DNA of 64,000 nucleotides from Bordetella parapertussis (GCA_945885345.1 CAMCYP010000014.1:16658-80657); one strand, 5' to 3'; counted from the stretch's first letter, positions 1-9,830 are shown. The notes: a model not told the origin generated them from the letters alone. Numbers and translations are program-made.

Positions 1-1
1 G

Positions 2-97
2 GCCGTGCTGCGCGTGATGCGTGAAACCAGAGAAGTTGATTTGAAGGTGACGGTCGGCAAACGGCCGAAACAAGCACGCAAGGAAGAAGCAGACTAA
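2..97 (+). CDS. C-terminus of a Do-like (HtrA/DegQ family) serine protease, 5' truncated by window edge
   Basis: Only the last 31 codons are present, in frame from base 2 to a TAA at 95-97. The residues (VLRVMRETREVDLKVTVGKR) look like the end of a PDZ domain, where the final beta strand carries an R.G....V.V..R pattern typical of HtrA/DegQ proteins. In betaproteobacteria an HtrA-type periplasmic protease is commonly found convergent to tatC, which is the arrangement here. The catalytic domain is outside the window, so the family call rests on this short tail plus context. Confidence 0.55.
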   Translation, partial: AVLRVMRETREVDLKVTVGKRPKQARKEEAD

Positions 98-177
98 GCC
101 GGCAAAAGCAGCCGGCACCTTGATCTGTGGCAAGTTCAACCGCCATCAATCTGACACAGCCGGCTTAACCGGCGACC

Positions 178-987
178 TTAATCGCTGGTGCGCGAACGTT
201 CTTCAGCGGCAATGCGGTCAAGTTCCGCTTCCTGCGCAGCATCCGAGGGCGATCGGTAATCACCGTCCTCACCGCGCGCCCGCGGCGGCACAAACCGCGC
301 GGCAAGCAGCCCGACCTCGAACAGCAGGCACATCGGTATTGCCAGCAGCAGCTGCGACACCACGTCGGGTGGTGTAACCACCGCGGCAACGACAAAAGCG
401 ATGACGATGAAATAGGGACGGATGCTGCGCAACTGCTCCAGGGTCACGATGCCCATGCGCGTCAGCATCACCACCACGATCGGCGTCTCAAAGGTCAGGC
501 CGAAAGCCATGAACATGGTGAGCACGAAATTGAGGTAATTCTCGATGTCCGGCGCCACCGAAATGCTTTTCGGCGCGATCTGGTTGATGAAATGGAACAC
601 CGTGTTGAACACGAAGAAGTAACAGAACGCGATGCCGACCACGAACAGCAGCGTGCTCGCCACCACCAGCGGCAGCACCAGGCGTTTTTCGTGGTTATAC
701 AAACCGGGGGCAATGAACGACCAGGCCTGGAACAAGGTGTAGGGCAGCGTGATCATGAACGCCACCATCATCGCCACCTTGACCGGCACCAGGAACGGCG
801 TGATCACGCCGGTGGCGATCATTTTTGCACCCTCGGGCAGCGCATGCATCATCGGCGTCGCCAGCAGGTCGTAGAGATCGGACGAAAACGGGATCAACAG
901 CAGCAGCACGACGGCAAACGCAATCAACGCGCGCAGCAGCCGGTCGCGCAGCTCGACCAGGTGGGAAATGAAGGTGTCTTCGGTCAC
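178..987 (-). CDS. tatC: Sec-independent protein translocase subunit TatC
   Basis: Integral inner-membrane subunit of the twin-arginine translocase; with TatB it recognises the RR signal of folded substrates. The 269-residue protein has the hydrophobicity of six membrane helices, the conserved N-terminal HLVELRDRL (residues 9-17) and the FE pair at 166-167 in the third loop region. The start is GTG at 987. It is the last gene of a his-tatABC transcription run, downstream of tatB by 57 bp. The charged C-terminal tail (about residues 235-269) is longer than in E. coli, which is common in this class. Confidence 0.97.
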   Translation of the reverse strand: MTEDTFISHLVELRDRLLRALIAFAVVLLLLIPFSSDLYDLLATPMMHALPEGAKMIATGVITPFLVPVKVAMMVAFMITLPYTLFQAWSFIAPGLYNHEKRLVLPLVVASTLLFVVGIAFCYFFVFNTVFHFINQIAPKSISVAPDIENYLNFVLTMFMAFGLTFETPIVVVMLTRMGIVTLEQLRSIRPYFIVIAFVVAAVVTPPDVVSQLLLAIPMCLLFEVGLLAARFVPPRARGEDGDYRSPSDAAQEAELDRIAAEERSRTSD

Positions 988-1044
988 TGCGGCTTTTCTG
1001 TCAGTTTTTAGAGTGCCGGCTGCCGTTGCCGGCTAAGCCTGATT

Positions 1045-1401
1045 CTATGCCGGTTTGACCGGATCAGGCGCGGCGACAGTTTCAGGTACGGGCACGGAAT
1101 CCGCAGTGGCGGCCGGCACTTCGGCGGCGATCTTGTTCATTTCAGTTTCAACCGATTTAACTTCAGCGGTCACCGATTGCTCGATCGACTGCACGGTGTC
1201 CTGCATGCTTGATTGCAGTTTGCGCAGGTCATCGAGGGCCATTTCGCGGCTGATGTCGGATTTCACGTCGTTGACATAGCGCTGCATGCGACCAAACAGC
1301 AGACCGACCGTGCGCGCGACCTTGGGCAGCCGCTCCGGGCCGATGACAATCAGCGCCACTACGGCAATGACCATCAGTTCGGAGAAGCCGATATCAAACA
1401 T
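1045..1401 (-). CDS. tatB: Sec-independent protein translocase subunit TatB
   Basis: Single-span membrane protein that forms the substrate receptor with TatC. The first 20 residues read FDIGFSELMVIAVVALIVIG followed by PERLPK, the signature of TatB rather than TatA (E8 and the GPERLP hinge). An amphipathic helix follows, then a Pro/Ala/Val-rich tail to residue 118. It sits between tatA and tatC on the minus strand. Confidence 0.95.
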   Translation of the reverse strand: MFDIGFSELMVIAVVALIVIGPERLPKVARTVGLLFGRMQRYVNDVKSDISREMALDDLRKLQSSMQDTVQSIEQSVTAEVKSVETEMNKIAAEVPAATADSVPVPETVAAPDPVKPA

Positions 1402-1408
1402 GATGAGG

Positions 1409-1440
1409 CGTGAAGAGTGAAAGGGTGAATGCGTGAAGGG
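1409..1440. repeat. GTGAA-type degenerate direct repeat upstream of tatB
   Basis: The tatB-tatA gap holds four spaced GTGAA units (starting GTGAAGAGTGAAAGGGTGAA). The block shares its first 12 bases with the left arm of the palindrome between hisF and hisA (3362-3391). Only one arm is obvious here, so it may be a decayed copy of the same element family. Confidence 0.5.
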
Positions 1441-1496
1441 TGCGGCAGGAGCGGGGAGATGCCCGGTCTTACCCTTTGGCCTTCACCATCAACCCG

Positions 1497-1712
1497 TCAC
1501 GACTTCGTGGTTTCCTTGCGCGCTTCGCCGTCGATGGTCTGGCCGGTAGAGGGCGGGATTTCGGCCTTTACTTCCCCCTCTTTCATGCCTTCCTTGAAAC
1601 CCTTGACCGCGCCGCCGAGGTCGGCGCCAACATTGCGCAGTTTTTTGGTTCCGAATATCAGAACCACCACCAGCAACACAATCAACCAATGCCAGATGCT
1701 GAATGAACCCAT
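1497..1712 (-). CDS. tatA: Sec-independent protein translocase subunit TatA
   Basis: Pore-forming Tat subunit of 71 residues. It has a short N-terminal membrane helix ([16 protein letters not shown]), the hinge FGTKKLRN and an amphipathic helix with the [11 protein letters not shown] motif that is diagnostic of TatA. First of the three tat genes in the minus-strand run and 81 bp downstream of hisE, an arrangement common in betaproteobacteria. Confidence 0.96.
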   Translation of the reverse strand: MGSFSIWHWLIVLLVVVLIFGTKKLRNVGADLGGAVKGFKEGMKEGEVKAEIPPSTGQTIDGEARKETTKS

Positions 1713-1793
1713 AACACGCTCCTTATGATCCGTGCACGGGCACGGGGTAAGAATTTTTTGCGCCGGACTGCCGGCGCGACCTTACTTGCAACC

Positions 1794-2123
1794 TTACTTG
1801 TTTCGTGACGCTTTTTCGGCCACGCCGGACACGCCTTCACGCCGCTGCAGTTCGGCGAGCACATCCTCCGGACCAACGCCGTGCCAGGCCAGCAGCACCA
1901 GCGTATGAAACCACAGGTCGGCCGTCTCGCGGACCACATGCAGTTTATCACCCTCCTTCGAGGCAAGCAGGGTCTCCGCCGCCTCTTCCAGCACCTTGCG
2001 CAGGATCGCATCCTCACCCTTGGCCAGCAGGCCGGCGACGTACGAACCCGCGGCATCGCTGCCCTTGCGCGCGGCGATGGTCTCGCCCAGTCGCAGCAGT
2101 ATGTCTTTATCGATGTTTGACAT
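1794..2123 (-). CDS. hisE: Phosphoribosyl-ATP pyrophosphohydrolase
   Basis: Second step of histidine synthesis: hydrolysis of PR-ATP to PR-AMP in the cytoplasm. The 109-residue all-helical protein carries the MazG-like EEAAET...K motif (residues about 46-54) and the conserved RETADLWFHTLV segment with acidic metal ligands. Its ATG follows the hisI stop codon directly. It is a separate gene rather than the hisIE fusion of enterobacteria, as usual for this class. Confidence 0.95.
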   Translation of the reverse strand: MSNIDKDILLRLGETIAARKGSDAAGSYVAGLLAKGEDAILRKVLEEAAETLLASKEGDKLHVVRETADLWFHTLVLLAWHGVGPEDVLAELQRREGVSGVAEKASRNK

Positions 2124-2510
2124 CTATTTGCCGTAGATTGCTTTGGGATCCTTCAACACCGGATCGACCTCAACCCAGGTGCCGTTGCGCAGTTCCTGAA
2201 AAAAACAGCTGTGCCGCCCGGTGTGGCAGGCGATGCCGCCGACCTGCTCGACTTCAAACAGCACGACATCCTCGTCGCAATCGAGGCGGACCGCCTTCAC
2301 TTTTTGCACATGGCCCGATTCTTCGCCCTTATGCCAGAGTTTTTTGCGCGACCGCGACCAGTAGTGAACCTCGCCGGTCACTGCCGTCTTCTGCAGCGCT
2401 TCGCGGTTCACCCATGCGACGGTCAGCACCCGCCCCGAGCCCGTCTCCTGCGTCACTGCCGGGATCAGCCCGTCGGCGCCCCAGTGTATGCGGTCCAGCC
2501 AGTCTGACAC
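2124..2510 (-). CDS. hisI: Phosphoribosyl-AMP cyclohydrolase
   Basis: Third step of histidine synthesis, opening the adenine ring of PR-AMP. The zinc-binding segment [10 protein letters not shown] and the metal-binding [11 protein letters not shown] stretch are intact. I place the start at GTG 2510 because an AGGAG lies 6 bp upstream and the protein then begins [17 protein letters not shown] like other HisI proteins (128 aa); an in-frame TTG at 2534 would add eight residues. It abuts hisE. Confidence 0.94.
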   Translation of the reverse strand: MSDWLDRIHWGADGLIPAVTQETGSGRVLTVAWVNREALQKTAVTGEVHYWSRSRKKLWHKGEESGHVQKVKAVRLDCDEDVVLFEVEQVGGIACHTGRHSCFFQELRNGTWVEVDPVLKDPKAIYGK

Positions 2511-2550
2511 CCTATTCTCCTGTCGCTCGGGCAATGCTACCCGGAAATTT

Positions 2551-2578
2551 ATAAGCTATTGATTTTAATTGTTTTTTT
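2551..2578 (-). repeat. AT-rich interspersed motif, copy 1 (hisF/hisI gap)
   Basis: On the minus strand the core reads CAATTAAAATCAATAGCTTA (2571-2552). It is one of at least eight related AT-rich motifs in this GC-rich window and lies just past the 3' end of hisF (stop at 2585-2587). This copy has one extra base in the spacer between the two CAAT units compared with copies at 9811 and 46977. Confidence 0.6.
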
Positions 2579-2584
2579 GTTACG

Positions 2585-3355
2585 CTACAAGCGGACTTCG
2601 ATACCCCGCTGCGCCATCCGTTCCTTGGCCTGACGCACCGTGTATTCGCCATAGTGAAAAATGCTCGCGGCGAGCACCGCATCAGCGTGGCCGATGGTGA
2701 CGCCGTCAGCCAGATGATCGAGATTACCGACGCCGCCGCTGGCGATGACGGGGATATCCAGCGCCGAAGAAAACGCGCTGGTCAGCTCGAGATCAAAACC
2801 GATGCGCGTGCCGTCGCGGTCCATGCTGGTAAGCAGGATTTCACCCGCGCCCAGCGCCTGCATTTTTTTGCCCCACGCCACCGCATCCAGTCCCGTGGCC
2901 TTGCGTCCGCCATGCGTGTAGACCTCCCAGCGCAGCGGCCCGTCACCGGCAACCCGCTTGGCGTCGACGGCGACCACGATGCACTGCGCGCCGTAACGGC
3001 CACTGGCATCGGCAACCAGTTGCGGATTCTGCACGGCAGAAGTGTTGATGCTGACCTTGTCGGCGCCGGCATTGAGCAGGCGGCGCACGTCATCCACCGA
3101 ACGCACACCGCCGCCGACCGTCAGCGGGATGAACACCTGGGCAGCAACCGACTCGATGATATGCAGGATCAGGTCGCGGTCATCGCTGCTTGCCGTGATG
3201 TCGAGAAAAGTCAGCTCGTCGGCGCCCTGGTCATCGTAGCGGCGCGCAATTTCGACCGGATCGCCGGCATCCTTCAGTTCGACAAAATTGACGCCCTTGA
3301 CCACGCGGCCGGCGGTGACGTCGAGACAGGGAATGATGCGTTTGGCGAGGCCCAT
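2585..3355 (-). CDS. hisF: Imidazole glycerol phosphate synthase, cyclase subunit
   Basis: TIM-barrel subunit that uses ammonia from HisH to close the imidazole ring, giving IGP and AICAR. The 256 residues show the two catalytic aspartates, D12 in IIPCLDV and D131 in VVAVDAKR, and the phosphate-binding loops LTVGGGVRS and ASGGVGN. It lies between hisA and hisI; a 99-bp gap to hisA contains a palindromic element. Confidence 0.98.
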   Translation of the reverse strand: MGLAKRIIPCLDVTAGRVVKGVNFVELKDAGDPVEIARRYDDQGADELTFLDITASSDDRDLILHIIESVAAQVFIPLTVGGGVRSVDDVRRLLNAGADKVSINTSAVQNPQLVADASGRYGAQCIVVAVDAKRVAGDGPLRWEVYTHGGRKATGLDAVAWGKKMQALGAGEILLTSMDRDGTRIGFDLELTSAFSSALDIPVIASGGVGNLDHLADGVTIGHADAVLAASIFHYGEYTVRQAKERMAQRGIEVRL

Positions 3356-3361
3356 TAACGT

Positions 3362-3467
3362 CAGTGAAGAGTGAATGAGTGAACGGGTGAAAAGTGAAAA
3401 ACCGGATTGGCATCGAACGCGGGTTGCATCTCACCCATTCACTCGTTCACCCCTTCACTTTTCACTG
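3362..3467. repeat. Inverted repeat of GTGAA units between hisF and hisA
   Basis: Left arm 3362-3391 and right arm 3438-3467 are each 30 bp and pair with four mismatches, leaving a 46-bp loop. Both arms are built from GTGAA/TTCAC units. The right arm overlaps the last codons and the stop of hisA (3455-3467), so the element has become part of the coding sequence. A related half-element lies at 1409-1440. Confidence 0.75.
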
Positions 3468-4207
3468 GGTTTCGAAAGCTTGTCGGCCAATTTTTGCGCC
3501 GCACGGAAATCCAGCGTGCCCTGGTACACCGCGCGCCCGGTGATGGCGCCGGTGATGCCTTCGGCTTCGACAGCGCAGAGTTTTTTGACATCTTCGAGAT
3601 CGGTGATGCCGCCGCTGGCGATCACCGGCACATTGAGCTGGCGCGCCAGGGCGACAGTCGCGTCGATGTTGACGCCGGTGAGCATGCCGTCGCGGCCGAT
3701 GTCGGTGTAGATCACCGCTTCGACGCCGTAATCCTCGAATTTTTTCGCCAGATCAACCACATCGTGCCCGGTCATTTTCGACCAGCCGTCAACGGCAACC
3801 TTGCCGTCCTTGGCGTCGAGAGCAACGATGATGTGGCCCTGGAATGCGGTGCACGCCTCCTGCAGGAAACCCGGCGTTTTCACCGCGGCAGTGCCGATGA
3901 CGATGTAGCTGATGCCGGCGTCGATGTAGGCCTCGATGGTATCGAGATCGCGGATGCCGCCGCCCAGCTGCACCGGCAGCTCCGTGCCCACCGCCTGAAC
4001 GATGGCGCGGATCGCCGGCTGATTCTTCGGCTTGCCGGCCGCGGCGCCGTTCAAGTCAACCACATGCAGGCGACGCGCACCCTGGTCCAGCCATTGTCTG
4101 GCCATCGCAGCGGGGTCTTCGGAAAATACCGTGGCATCGTTCATGTCGCCCTGTTTCAGGCGCACACAATGGCCGTCCTTCAAATCGATGGCGGGAATGA
4201 TCAGCAT
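3455..4207 (-). CDS. hisA: ProFAR isomerase (phosphoribosylformimino-AICAR-P isomerase)
   Basis: Fourth step of histidine synthesis, an Amadori rearrangement on a TIM barrel. The catalytic pair D8 (IPAIDLKDG) and D131 (VALDAKDG) and phosphate loops QLGGGIRD and ASGGITD are present. The last residues SEK and the TGA come from the arm of the GTGAA palindrome, so the extreme C-terminus is probably not conserved. About 200 bp separate it from hisH, unusually long for this operon; that gap contains no convincing gene. Confidence 0.98.
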   Translation of the reverse strand: MLIIPAIDLKDGHCVRLKQGDMNDATVFSEDPAAMARQWLDQGARRLHVVDLNGAAAGKPKNQPAIRAIVQAVGTELPVQLGGGIRDLDTIEAYIDAGISYIVIGTAAVKTPGFLQEACTAFQGHIIVALDAKDGKVAVDGWSKMTGHDVVDLAKKFEDYGVEAVIYTDIGRDGMLTGVNIDATVALARQLNVPVIASGGITDLEDVKKLCAVEAEGITGAITGRAVYQGTLDFRAAQKLADKLSKPSEK

Positions 4208-4409
4208 GGAAATAGGGGGGAAAGTGCGTGGGGAGAAGTGCGGAGAAATGCGAAACCGGATTTAGTCGGAATGGGGAGGCGACAGATAAACCGGATCAAA
4301 TAAGCGTCAGAAGAATGCGTCAGAAAAACGGTGTCTGAAAAAGCGTTGTCTGCGTATATGTTTCGTGAAGCGTTAATCATACTACAGCGGCAGCAATTGC
4401 AAGCCGGTT

Positions 4410-5093
4410 TCAGGCCGCTGCCGCGGCACCGCCGCCGGGCATTGCATGCACCACCGGCTGCCATGCCACAAAGTTCGACAGCAGTTGCAGGCCTGCGGTG
4501 TGACTTTTTTCAGGGTGAAACTGCACCGCAAACACATTGCCGCGCGCCGCAGCGCAGGCAAAACGGAAAGGATAGGCACTCCAGCCGGCAACGAGCCCGG
4601 GATCAGCAGGCTCCGGGTAATAGCTGTGCACAAAATAAAACCGGCTGCCGTCGGCAATGCCCTGCCACAGTGGATGTGCCATGGCCTGCATCACTTCGTT
4701 CCAGCCCATGTGCGGCACTTTGAGTTTTTCACCCTGCGCGTTGAACATGCGCGCTGGCGGAAAGCGCCGCACCACGCCGGGCAGCAGGCCGAGGCCCGGG
4801 GTATCGCCTTCTTCGCTGTGCTCGAACAGCATCTGCAGGCCGATGCAGATGCCGAGGAAGGGTTTGTCGCGCGCAGCATTGATGATTGCACCGCGCAAAC
4901 CACGGGATTCCATTTCGCGCATGCAGTCGGGCATCGCGCCCTGTCCGGGAAACACCACGCGGCCGGCCTCGGCCACATCATCGGGATTACCGGTCACCAC
5001 CACCTTGCGGCCGGGCGCGACGTGTTCGATGGCCTTGGACACCGAACGCAGGTTGCCCATGCCGTAATCAATCACTGCGATGTCGATGGTCAT
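4410..5093 (-). CDS. hisH: Imidazole glycerol phosphate synthase, glutaminase subunit
   Basis: Class I glutamine amidotransferase that feeds ammonia to HisF. The triad is visible: C83 in FLGICIGLQ, H193 and E195 in QFHPEKS. At 227 residues it is longer than the usual 200-215 because of an alanine/glycine-rich tail (GGGAAAAA) at the C-terminus, which overlaps an imperfect hairpin (4387-4394 with 4417-4424). Confidence 0.97.
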   Translation of the reverse strand: MTIDIAVIDYGMGNLRSVSKAIEHVAPGRKVVVTGNPDDVAEAGRVVFPGQGAMPDCMREMESRGLRGAIINAARDKPFLGICIGLQMLFEHSEEGDTPGLGLLPGVVRRFPPARMFNAQGEKLKVPHMGWNEVMQAMAHPLWQGIADGSRFYFVHSYYPEPADPGLVAGWSAYPFRFACAAARGNVFAVQFHPEKSHTAGLQLLSNFVAWQPVVHAMPGGGAAAAA

Positions 5094-5168
5094 CGTGAAT
5101 CGGTCAACGGATGATGGTCATGAAAATGGGATGCAAAGCGCGGGACGCAAAACATCGCCAGGGAAAGG

Positions 5169-5756
5169 CTATAACTTTCCCTTGGTCGAAGGCACACCCT
5201 TGACCCGCGGGTCCAGTTCCACCGCCATGCGCAGTGCGCGGCCGAAGGCCTTGAACAGGGTCTCCACCTGGTGATGGGTGTTCGCACCCTTCAGGTTGTC
5301 GAGATGCAGCGTGACCTGGGCGTGGTTAACGAAACCCTGGAAAAACTCGCGCACCAGGTCGACATCGAATTCGCCGACGCGCGCACGCGTGAACTTGCCG
5401 GTCATCTCCAGCCCGGGTCGCCCCGAGAGATCGATCACCACGCGCGACAGCGCCTCGTCGAGCGGCACATAAGCATGGCCGTAGCGGCGCACACCTTTTT
5501 TGTCGCCAACGGCTTTGGCCAGCGCCTGACCCAGCGTGATGCCGATGTCTTCGACAGTGTGATGTGCATCGATGTGCAGATCACCCTTGGCCTTGACCTC
5601 GAGATCGACCAGCCCGTGACGCGCAATCTGGTCAAGCATGTGGTCGAGGAAGGGCACGCCGCTGGCGAGTTTCGCGCGGCCGCTACCGTCAAGATTGATC
5701 TTGACGGTGATCTGCGTTTCCTGGGTGTCGCGGGTGACCTGTGCCTGCCGTGCCAT
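5169..5756 (-). CDS. hisB: Imidazoleglycerol-phosphate dehydratase
   Basis: Sixth step, dehydration of IGP to imidazole acetol phosphate. The 195-residue protein has only the dehydratase domain, without the N-terminal phosphatase fused in E. coli HisB. Manganese-binding histidine motifs [14 protein letters not shown] and [17 protein letters not shown] are intact. The histidinol-phosphate phosphatase needed for the pathway is not in this window. Confidence 0.98.
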   Translation of the reverse strand: MARQAQVTRDTQETQITVKINLDGSGRAKLASGVPFLDHMLDQIARHGLVDLEVKAKGDLHIDAHHTVEDIGITLGQALAKAVGDKKGVRRYGHAYVPLDEALSRVVIDLSGRPGLEMTGKFTRARVGEFDVDLVREFFQGFVNHAQVTLHLDNLKGANTHHQVETLFKAFGRALRMAVELDPRVKGVPSTKGKL

Positions 5757-5827
5757 GATTGCCTGGATGCCTCAGTAACTTGTTGATTACATACAGAGTA
5801 TAAACGAATTCGCGCGTTATCGTCGCG

Positions 5828-6895
5828 TCACGCAGTACGCACGATGTCGCGCAGTGCCTCGATCAATCCCGCGCACTGCTCGTCGGTGCCGACGGTAATG
5901 CGCATGAATTCGGCAATACGCGCCGGTTTGCGGAAATGGCGGACGATGATGCTGCGTTCGCGCAGTTTCGCGGCAATCTCACCGCCGTCGCGCCCCGGCA
6001 CGCGCGCGAATACAAAATTGGCCGCCGACGGCAGCACTTCGAAACCGAGATCCTGCAGATCCTGCACCAGCTTTTGCTTGCTGGCGATGACCTTGTGGCA
6101 CATCGCCTGGAAATACTCGTCGTCTTCAATGGCTGCGACCGCACCTGCCTGCGCGAAACGATCCAGCGGATAGGAATTGAAACTGTCCTTGACCCGGTTC
6201 AGCGCTTCGATCAGATCGGGGTGGCCAATGGCATAACCGACGCGCAACCCTGCCAGCGCCCTTGACTTGGACAAGGTGTGCGTCACCAGCAGTTGCGGAT
6301 AACGGCTGACCAGCGGCACCACCGACTCGCCGCCGAAGTCGACATAGGCCTCGTCAATGACGACCACCGAATCGTCGTTCGCGCGCAGCAGGCGCTCGAT
6401 TTCGGCGACCGGCACGAAACACCCCGTCGGTGCGTTGGGATTCGGGAACACGATGCCACCATTGGGTTTCAGGTAATCATCGACTGCGATTTCAAACGCG
6501 GCGTTCAGCGCCACCTGTTCGTAGGCAATGCCGTAAAGACCGCAGTACACCGGATAAAAACTGTAGGTGATGTCCGGGAACAGCACCGGCCGGTCGTGTT
6601 TCAGCAGTCCGAGAAATACATGCGCCAGCACTTCGTCAGAACCGTTGCCGACAAACACATGGCCCGGCGTCAGGTTGTGGCGCCTGGCGATCGCGGCGCG
6701 CAGACGGTCGCTGGCGGGATCCGGATACAGCCGCAGCGAGTCGCCGATTTCGGCACGCAGCGCTTCCAGCACGCGGCGGCTCGGACCGTACGGACTTTCA
6801 TTGGTGTTGAGCTTGATCAGATTGGCCAGCTTCGGCTGCTCGCCCGGCACATAGGGCGTCAGTCCCTGCACCACCTTGCTCCAGTAACGACTCAT
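5828..6895 (-). CDS. hisC: Histidinol-phosphate aminotransferase
   Basis: PLP-dependent class I/II aminotransferase, 355 aa, converting imidazole acetol phosphate to histidinol phosphate. The PLP lysine is K210 in [14 protein letters not shown], with the NPNAPTG substrate/PLP motif at about 152-158 and VIDEAYVDF at 179-187. It starts 6 bp after the hisD stop, implying translational coupling. Confidence 0.97.
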   Translation of the reverse strand: MSRYWSKVVQGLTPYVPGEQPKLANLIKLNTNESPYGPSRRVLEALRAEIGDSLRLYPDPASDRLRAAIARRHNLTPGHVFVGNGSDEVLAHVFLGLLKHDRPVLFPDITYSFYPVYCGLYGIAYEQVALNAAFEIAVDDYLKPNGGIVFPNPNAPTGCFVPVAEIERLLRANDDSVVVIDEAYVDFGGESVVPLVSRYPQLLVTHTLSKSRALAGLRVGYAIGHPDLIEALNRVKDSFNSYPLDRFAQAGAVAAIEDDEYFQAMCHKVIASKQKLVQDLQDLGFEVLPSAANFVFARVPGRDGGEIAAKLRERSIIVRHFRKPARIAEFMRITVGTDEQCAGLIEALRDIVRTA

Positions 6896-6901
6896 GGTGG
6901 C

Positions 6902-8194
6902 CTAGGGACGAAAGCGCATCGCCGCCGAACGGGCGTGTGCAGTCAGCCCTTCGCCTTCCGCGAGTTCCACTGCGATCTTGCCGAGTTTCGCCGCACCGGC
7001 CTGCGACACACGGATCACACTGGAACGTTTCTGGAAATCGTACACGCCCAGCGGCGAGGAAAACCGTGCGGTGCGTGACGTCGGCAGCACATGATTCGGC
7101 CCGGCACAGTAATCACCCAGTGCTTCGGAAGTGTAACGGCCAAGGAATATCGCGCCGGCATGGCGGATTTTCGGCAGCAAGGCCTGCGCATTTTCCACCG
7201 ACAGTTCGAGATGTTCCGGCGCAATGCGGTTGACCAGTGCGCAGGCCTCGTCGAGGTCGCGCACCTGGATCAGCGCGCCGCGGCCCTGGAGCGAAGCCTC
7301 GATCACTGCGCGCCGCGGCATGTCCGGCAGCAGCTTCGTGATGCTCACCGCCACCGCATCCAGATATCTTGTGTCCGGCGCGAGCAGGATGGACTGCGCC
7401 AGTTCATCGTGTTCAGCCTGCGAAAACAGATCCATCGCCACCCAGTCGGGATCAGTGCTGCCATCCGCAACGACGAGGATTTCCGACGGCCCCGCCACCA
7501 TGTCGATGCCGACCACACCGAACACGCGACGTTTTGCGGCGGCGACATAGGCATTGCCGGGGCCGACGATTTTGTCCACCTGCGGAATGGTGGCAGTGCC
7601 ATAAGCCAGCGCCGCGACTGCCTGCGCGCCGCCGATGGTGAACACGCGATCAACACCGCAGATCGCGGCGGCGGCCAGTACCAGATCATTTTTTTCACCG
7701 CGCGGCGTCGGCACCACCATGATGATTTCGGTGACACCGGCAACTTTAGCCGGCACCGCATTCATGATCACCGATGACGGATACGCGGCCTTGCCGCCGG
7801 GCACATACAGCCCGGCGCGGTCGAGCGCGGTGATCTGCTGACCAAGCTCGGTGCCATCGGCATCGGTGTAACCCCAGGACTGCGTCCGCTGCCGTTCGTG
7901 ATAATCACGCACGCGCGCAGCAGCCGCTTCCAGTGCCTGACGACGCGCAGCAGGGATACGCACCAGCGCAGCCCGCAGTTCAGCTTGGGGAATTTCCAGT
8001 TCGGTCAGTGCACTCGCACTGACGCCATCGAACTTTTTGGTGTATTCCAGCACCGCGACATCGCCGCGCGTTTTGACGTCGGCAAGGATCGCCGCAACGG
8101 TGGCATCGACCTGCGGATTCTGCGCCGACTCAAACGCCAGCAACTCAGCGAGCCGCGCATCGAAATCGGCTTGTGTGGTGGCGAGACGACGCAT
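6902..8194 (-). CDS. hisD: Histidinol dehydrogenase
   Basis: Zinc- and NAD-dependent enzyme for the last two oxidations of histidine synthesis, 430 aa. The signature ([15 protein letters not shown], then [10 protein letters not shown] with catalytic H/E) and the NAD-binding VGPGNAYV loop are clear. Two base pairs separate it from hisG. Both length and motif spacing are normal. Confidence 0.98.
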   Translation of the reverse strand: MRRLATTQADFDARLAELLAFESAQNPQVDATVAAILADVKTRGDVAVLEYTKKFDGVSASALTELEIPQAELRAALVRIPAARRQALEAAAARVRDYHERQRTQSWGYTDADGTELGQQITALDRAGLYVPGGKAAYPSSVIMNAVPAKVAGVTEIIMVVPTPRGEKNDLVLAAAAICGVDRVFTIGGAQAVAALAYGTATIPQVDKIVGPGNAYVAAAKRRVFGVVGIDMVAGPSEILVVADGSTDPDWVAMDLFSQAEHDELAQSILLAPDTRYLDAVAVSITKLLPDMPRRAVIEASLQGRGALIQVRDLDEACALVNRIAPEHLELSVENAQALLPKIRHAGAIFLGRYTSEALGDYCAGPNHVLPTSRTARFSSPLGVYDFQKRSSVIRVSQAGAAKLGKIAVELAEGEGLTAHARSAAMRFRP

Positions 8195-8196
8195 GA

Positions 8197-8832
8197 TCAG
8201 CTTACAGCGCGGGTAAAGGCGTCGATCAGCGGCTGGATCTGCGCGCGTTTCAGCTTTAATGCGGCCTGGTTGACCACCAGCCGCGAGCTGACCGGCGCGA
8301 TTTCCTCCACCGCCACCAGGTTGTTGGCTTTCAGCGTGCTGCCAGTGCTGACCAGGTCGACGATGGCATCAGCCAGTCCGACCAGCGGCGCCAGTTCCAT
8401 TGAACCGTAGAGTTTGATCAGGTCGACATGCACACCTTTGGCCGCAAAGTGTTCGCGCGCAGTCTGCACATATTTGGTGGCAACCTTCAGCCGCGCGCCC
8501 TGGCGCACCGCACTGGCGTAATCAAAATCGCGGCGCACGGCGACCATCATCCGGCACCTGGCGATTTTCAGGTCGAGCGGTTGATACAAACCTGCGCTGC
8601 CATGTTCGTCGAGCACGTCTTTGCCGGCGACACCGAGGTCAGCACCGCCGTACTGCACATAGGTGGGCACATCGCTGGCGCGCACGATGATCAGCCGCAC
8701 TTCGCGGCGATTGGTGGTGAGGATCAGCTTGCGCGAAGCCTCGGGATTTTCGCGCGCGACAATGCCTGCCGCCTTCAGCAGCGGCACGGTTTCATCAAAA
8801 ATGCGGCCCTTGGAGAGCGCGATGGTGATCAT
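8197..8832 (-). CDS. hisG: ATP phosphoribosyltransferase, short form
   Basis: First committed step of histidine synthesis. I start at ATG 8832, giving [19 protein letters not shown] and 211 aa; the reading frame remains open upstream but the extra residues do not resemble the family. This is the short form lacking the C-terminal ACT-like regulatory domain, which in known cases needs HisZ as partner. hisZ is not in this window. No histidine-rich leader peptide or attenuator is seen in the 169 bp before it. Confidence 0.96.
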   Translation of the reverse strand: MITIALSKGRIFDETVPLLKAAGIVARENPEASRKLILTTNRREVRLIIVRASDVPTYVQYGGADLGVAGKDVLDEHGSAGLYQPLDLKIARCRMMVAVRRDFDYASAVRQGARLKVATKYVQTAREHFAAKGVHVDLIKLYGSMELAPLVGLADAIVDLVSTGSTLKANNLVAVEEIAPVSSRLVVNQAALKLKRAQIQPLIDAFTRAVS

Positions 8833-9001
8833 GTCGGGTGGTTTACAAAAAACGGTTAAATGCCTGCGCACAGACGCACGGAAAGTCATGAATTGTAACG
8901 TATTTCCGTCGAAAGCCGGGATGCGACCGGTTCACCAAAGTGGCCCCGGCAGGTTACACTTTGCACTCTTCCGCTTCTGCCGGCATCACAGCCCGATCCC
9001 C

Positions 9002-9805
9002 ATGACCACCGACAACATCGTAGAAATCAGTGATCTCGCCTTCTCTTACGGATCGCGCGAGATTTTCAAATCCGTAAACCTGACGATTCCACGCGGTAAG
9101 GTGGTCGGCATCATGGGCGCCAGCGGCAGCGGCAAATCCACGCTGCTGCGGCTGATCGGCGCACAACTGCGCCCGTCGCGCGGAACAGTCAGCGTTCTCG
9201 GCCAGGACATCCACGCGCTCGATCGCGACGCGCTGTATCGGCTGCGCCGCAAAATGGGCATGCAGTTCCAGCAGGGCGGATTATTCACCGATCTGTCGGT
9301 GTTCGAGAACATCGCCTTCCAGATGCGCGAAAAAACCACTCTGCCGGAAGACATGATTAACGACCTGGTGCTGATGAAATTGAACGCCGTCGGCCTGCGC
9401 GGCGCGGCGCGGCTGATGCCTTCCGAATGTTCCGGCGGCATGGTACGGCGCGTTGGCCTTGCACGCGCCATTGCGCTGGATCCCGACCTGATCATCTACG
9501 ACGAACCCTTCGCCGGTCTGGATCCGATTTCCTGCAACGTCGTCGGCAAACTGATCCGCCGCCTGAACGATGCGCTGGGTGTGACTTCGATCGTGGTCTC
9601 GTACGATGCCCAGGAATCGCTGAAGGCGATCGACTATGTTTATTTTCTGGCTGACGGAACAGTCGCGGCACAGGGCACGACGGAAGACGTGAAAAAATCC
9701 GATGACCCGTTCGTCAAACAGTTCATCAAAGGCCTGCCCGATGGCCCGGTGCCCTTCCACTACCGGCAGAACGCCTATGCCGCAGACCTTGATCTGACGG
9801 CATAA
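9002..9805 (+). CDS. MlaF-like ABC transporter ATPase paralog with an altered H-loop
   Basis: 267-aa ABC ATPase clearly paralogous to the MlaF at 16561-17400 (shared FTDLSVF.N.AFQMRE, CSGGM/LSGGM and YDEPF.GLDPIS blocks). Walker A is GASGSGKS (39-46), signature SGGM (144-147), Walker B LIIYDE with E168. The switch histidine expected after VVS/VVT is a tyrosine (Y201, SYDAQES versus THDVQEA in MlaF), which would be expected to impair or change hydrolysis. The open frame extends far upstream but the ATG at 9002 matches the family start. It stands alone on the plus strand between hisG and a dioxygenase, without its own permease or MCE gene. Confidence 0.85.
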   Translation: MTTDNIVEISDLAFSYGSREIFKSVNLTIPRGKVVGIMGASGSGKSTLLRLIGAQLRPSRGTVSVLGQDIHALDRDALYRLRRKMGMQFQQGGLFTDLSVFENIAFQMREKTTLPEDMINDLVLMKLNAVGLRGAARLMPSECSGGMVRRVGLARAIALDPDLIIYDEPFAGLDPISCNVVGKLIRRLNDALGVTSIVVSYDAQESLKAIDYVYFLADGTVAAQGTTEDVKKSDDPFVKQFIKGLPDGPVPFHYRQNAYAADLDLTA

Positions 9806-9807
9806 AT

Positions 9808-9830
9808 AATCAATTAAAACAATTACTTAT
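9808..9830 (+). repeat. AT-rich interspersed motif, copy 2 (convergent 3' ends)
   Basis: Core CAATTAAAACAATTACTTA at 9811-9829. It lies 5 bp after the MlaF-like stop, and its last three bases form the stop codon of the opposite-strand dioxygenase gene (9827-9829). It differs at one position of 19 from the copy at 20815. Confidence 0.65.

Noticed and set aside
98..174. GCCGGC hairpins as a terminator between the protease and tatC
   Set aside because: Short palindromic stems exist, but no T-run follows on either strand.
4208..4409. Small gene in the 202-bp hisA-hisH gap
   Set aside because: Frames here are short, repetitive (GCGTCAGAA units) and lack a ribosome site; an imperfect hairpin near 4387-4424 has no T-run either.
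8833..9001. Histidine leader peptide and attenuator before hisG
   Set aside because: No short frame with a run of His codons and no terminator/antiterminator pair.
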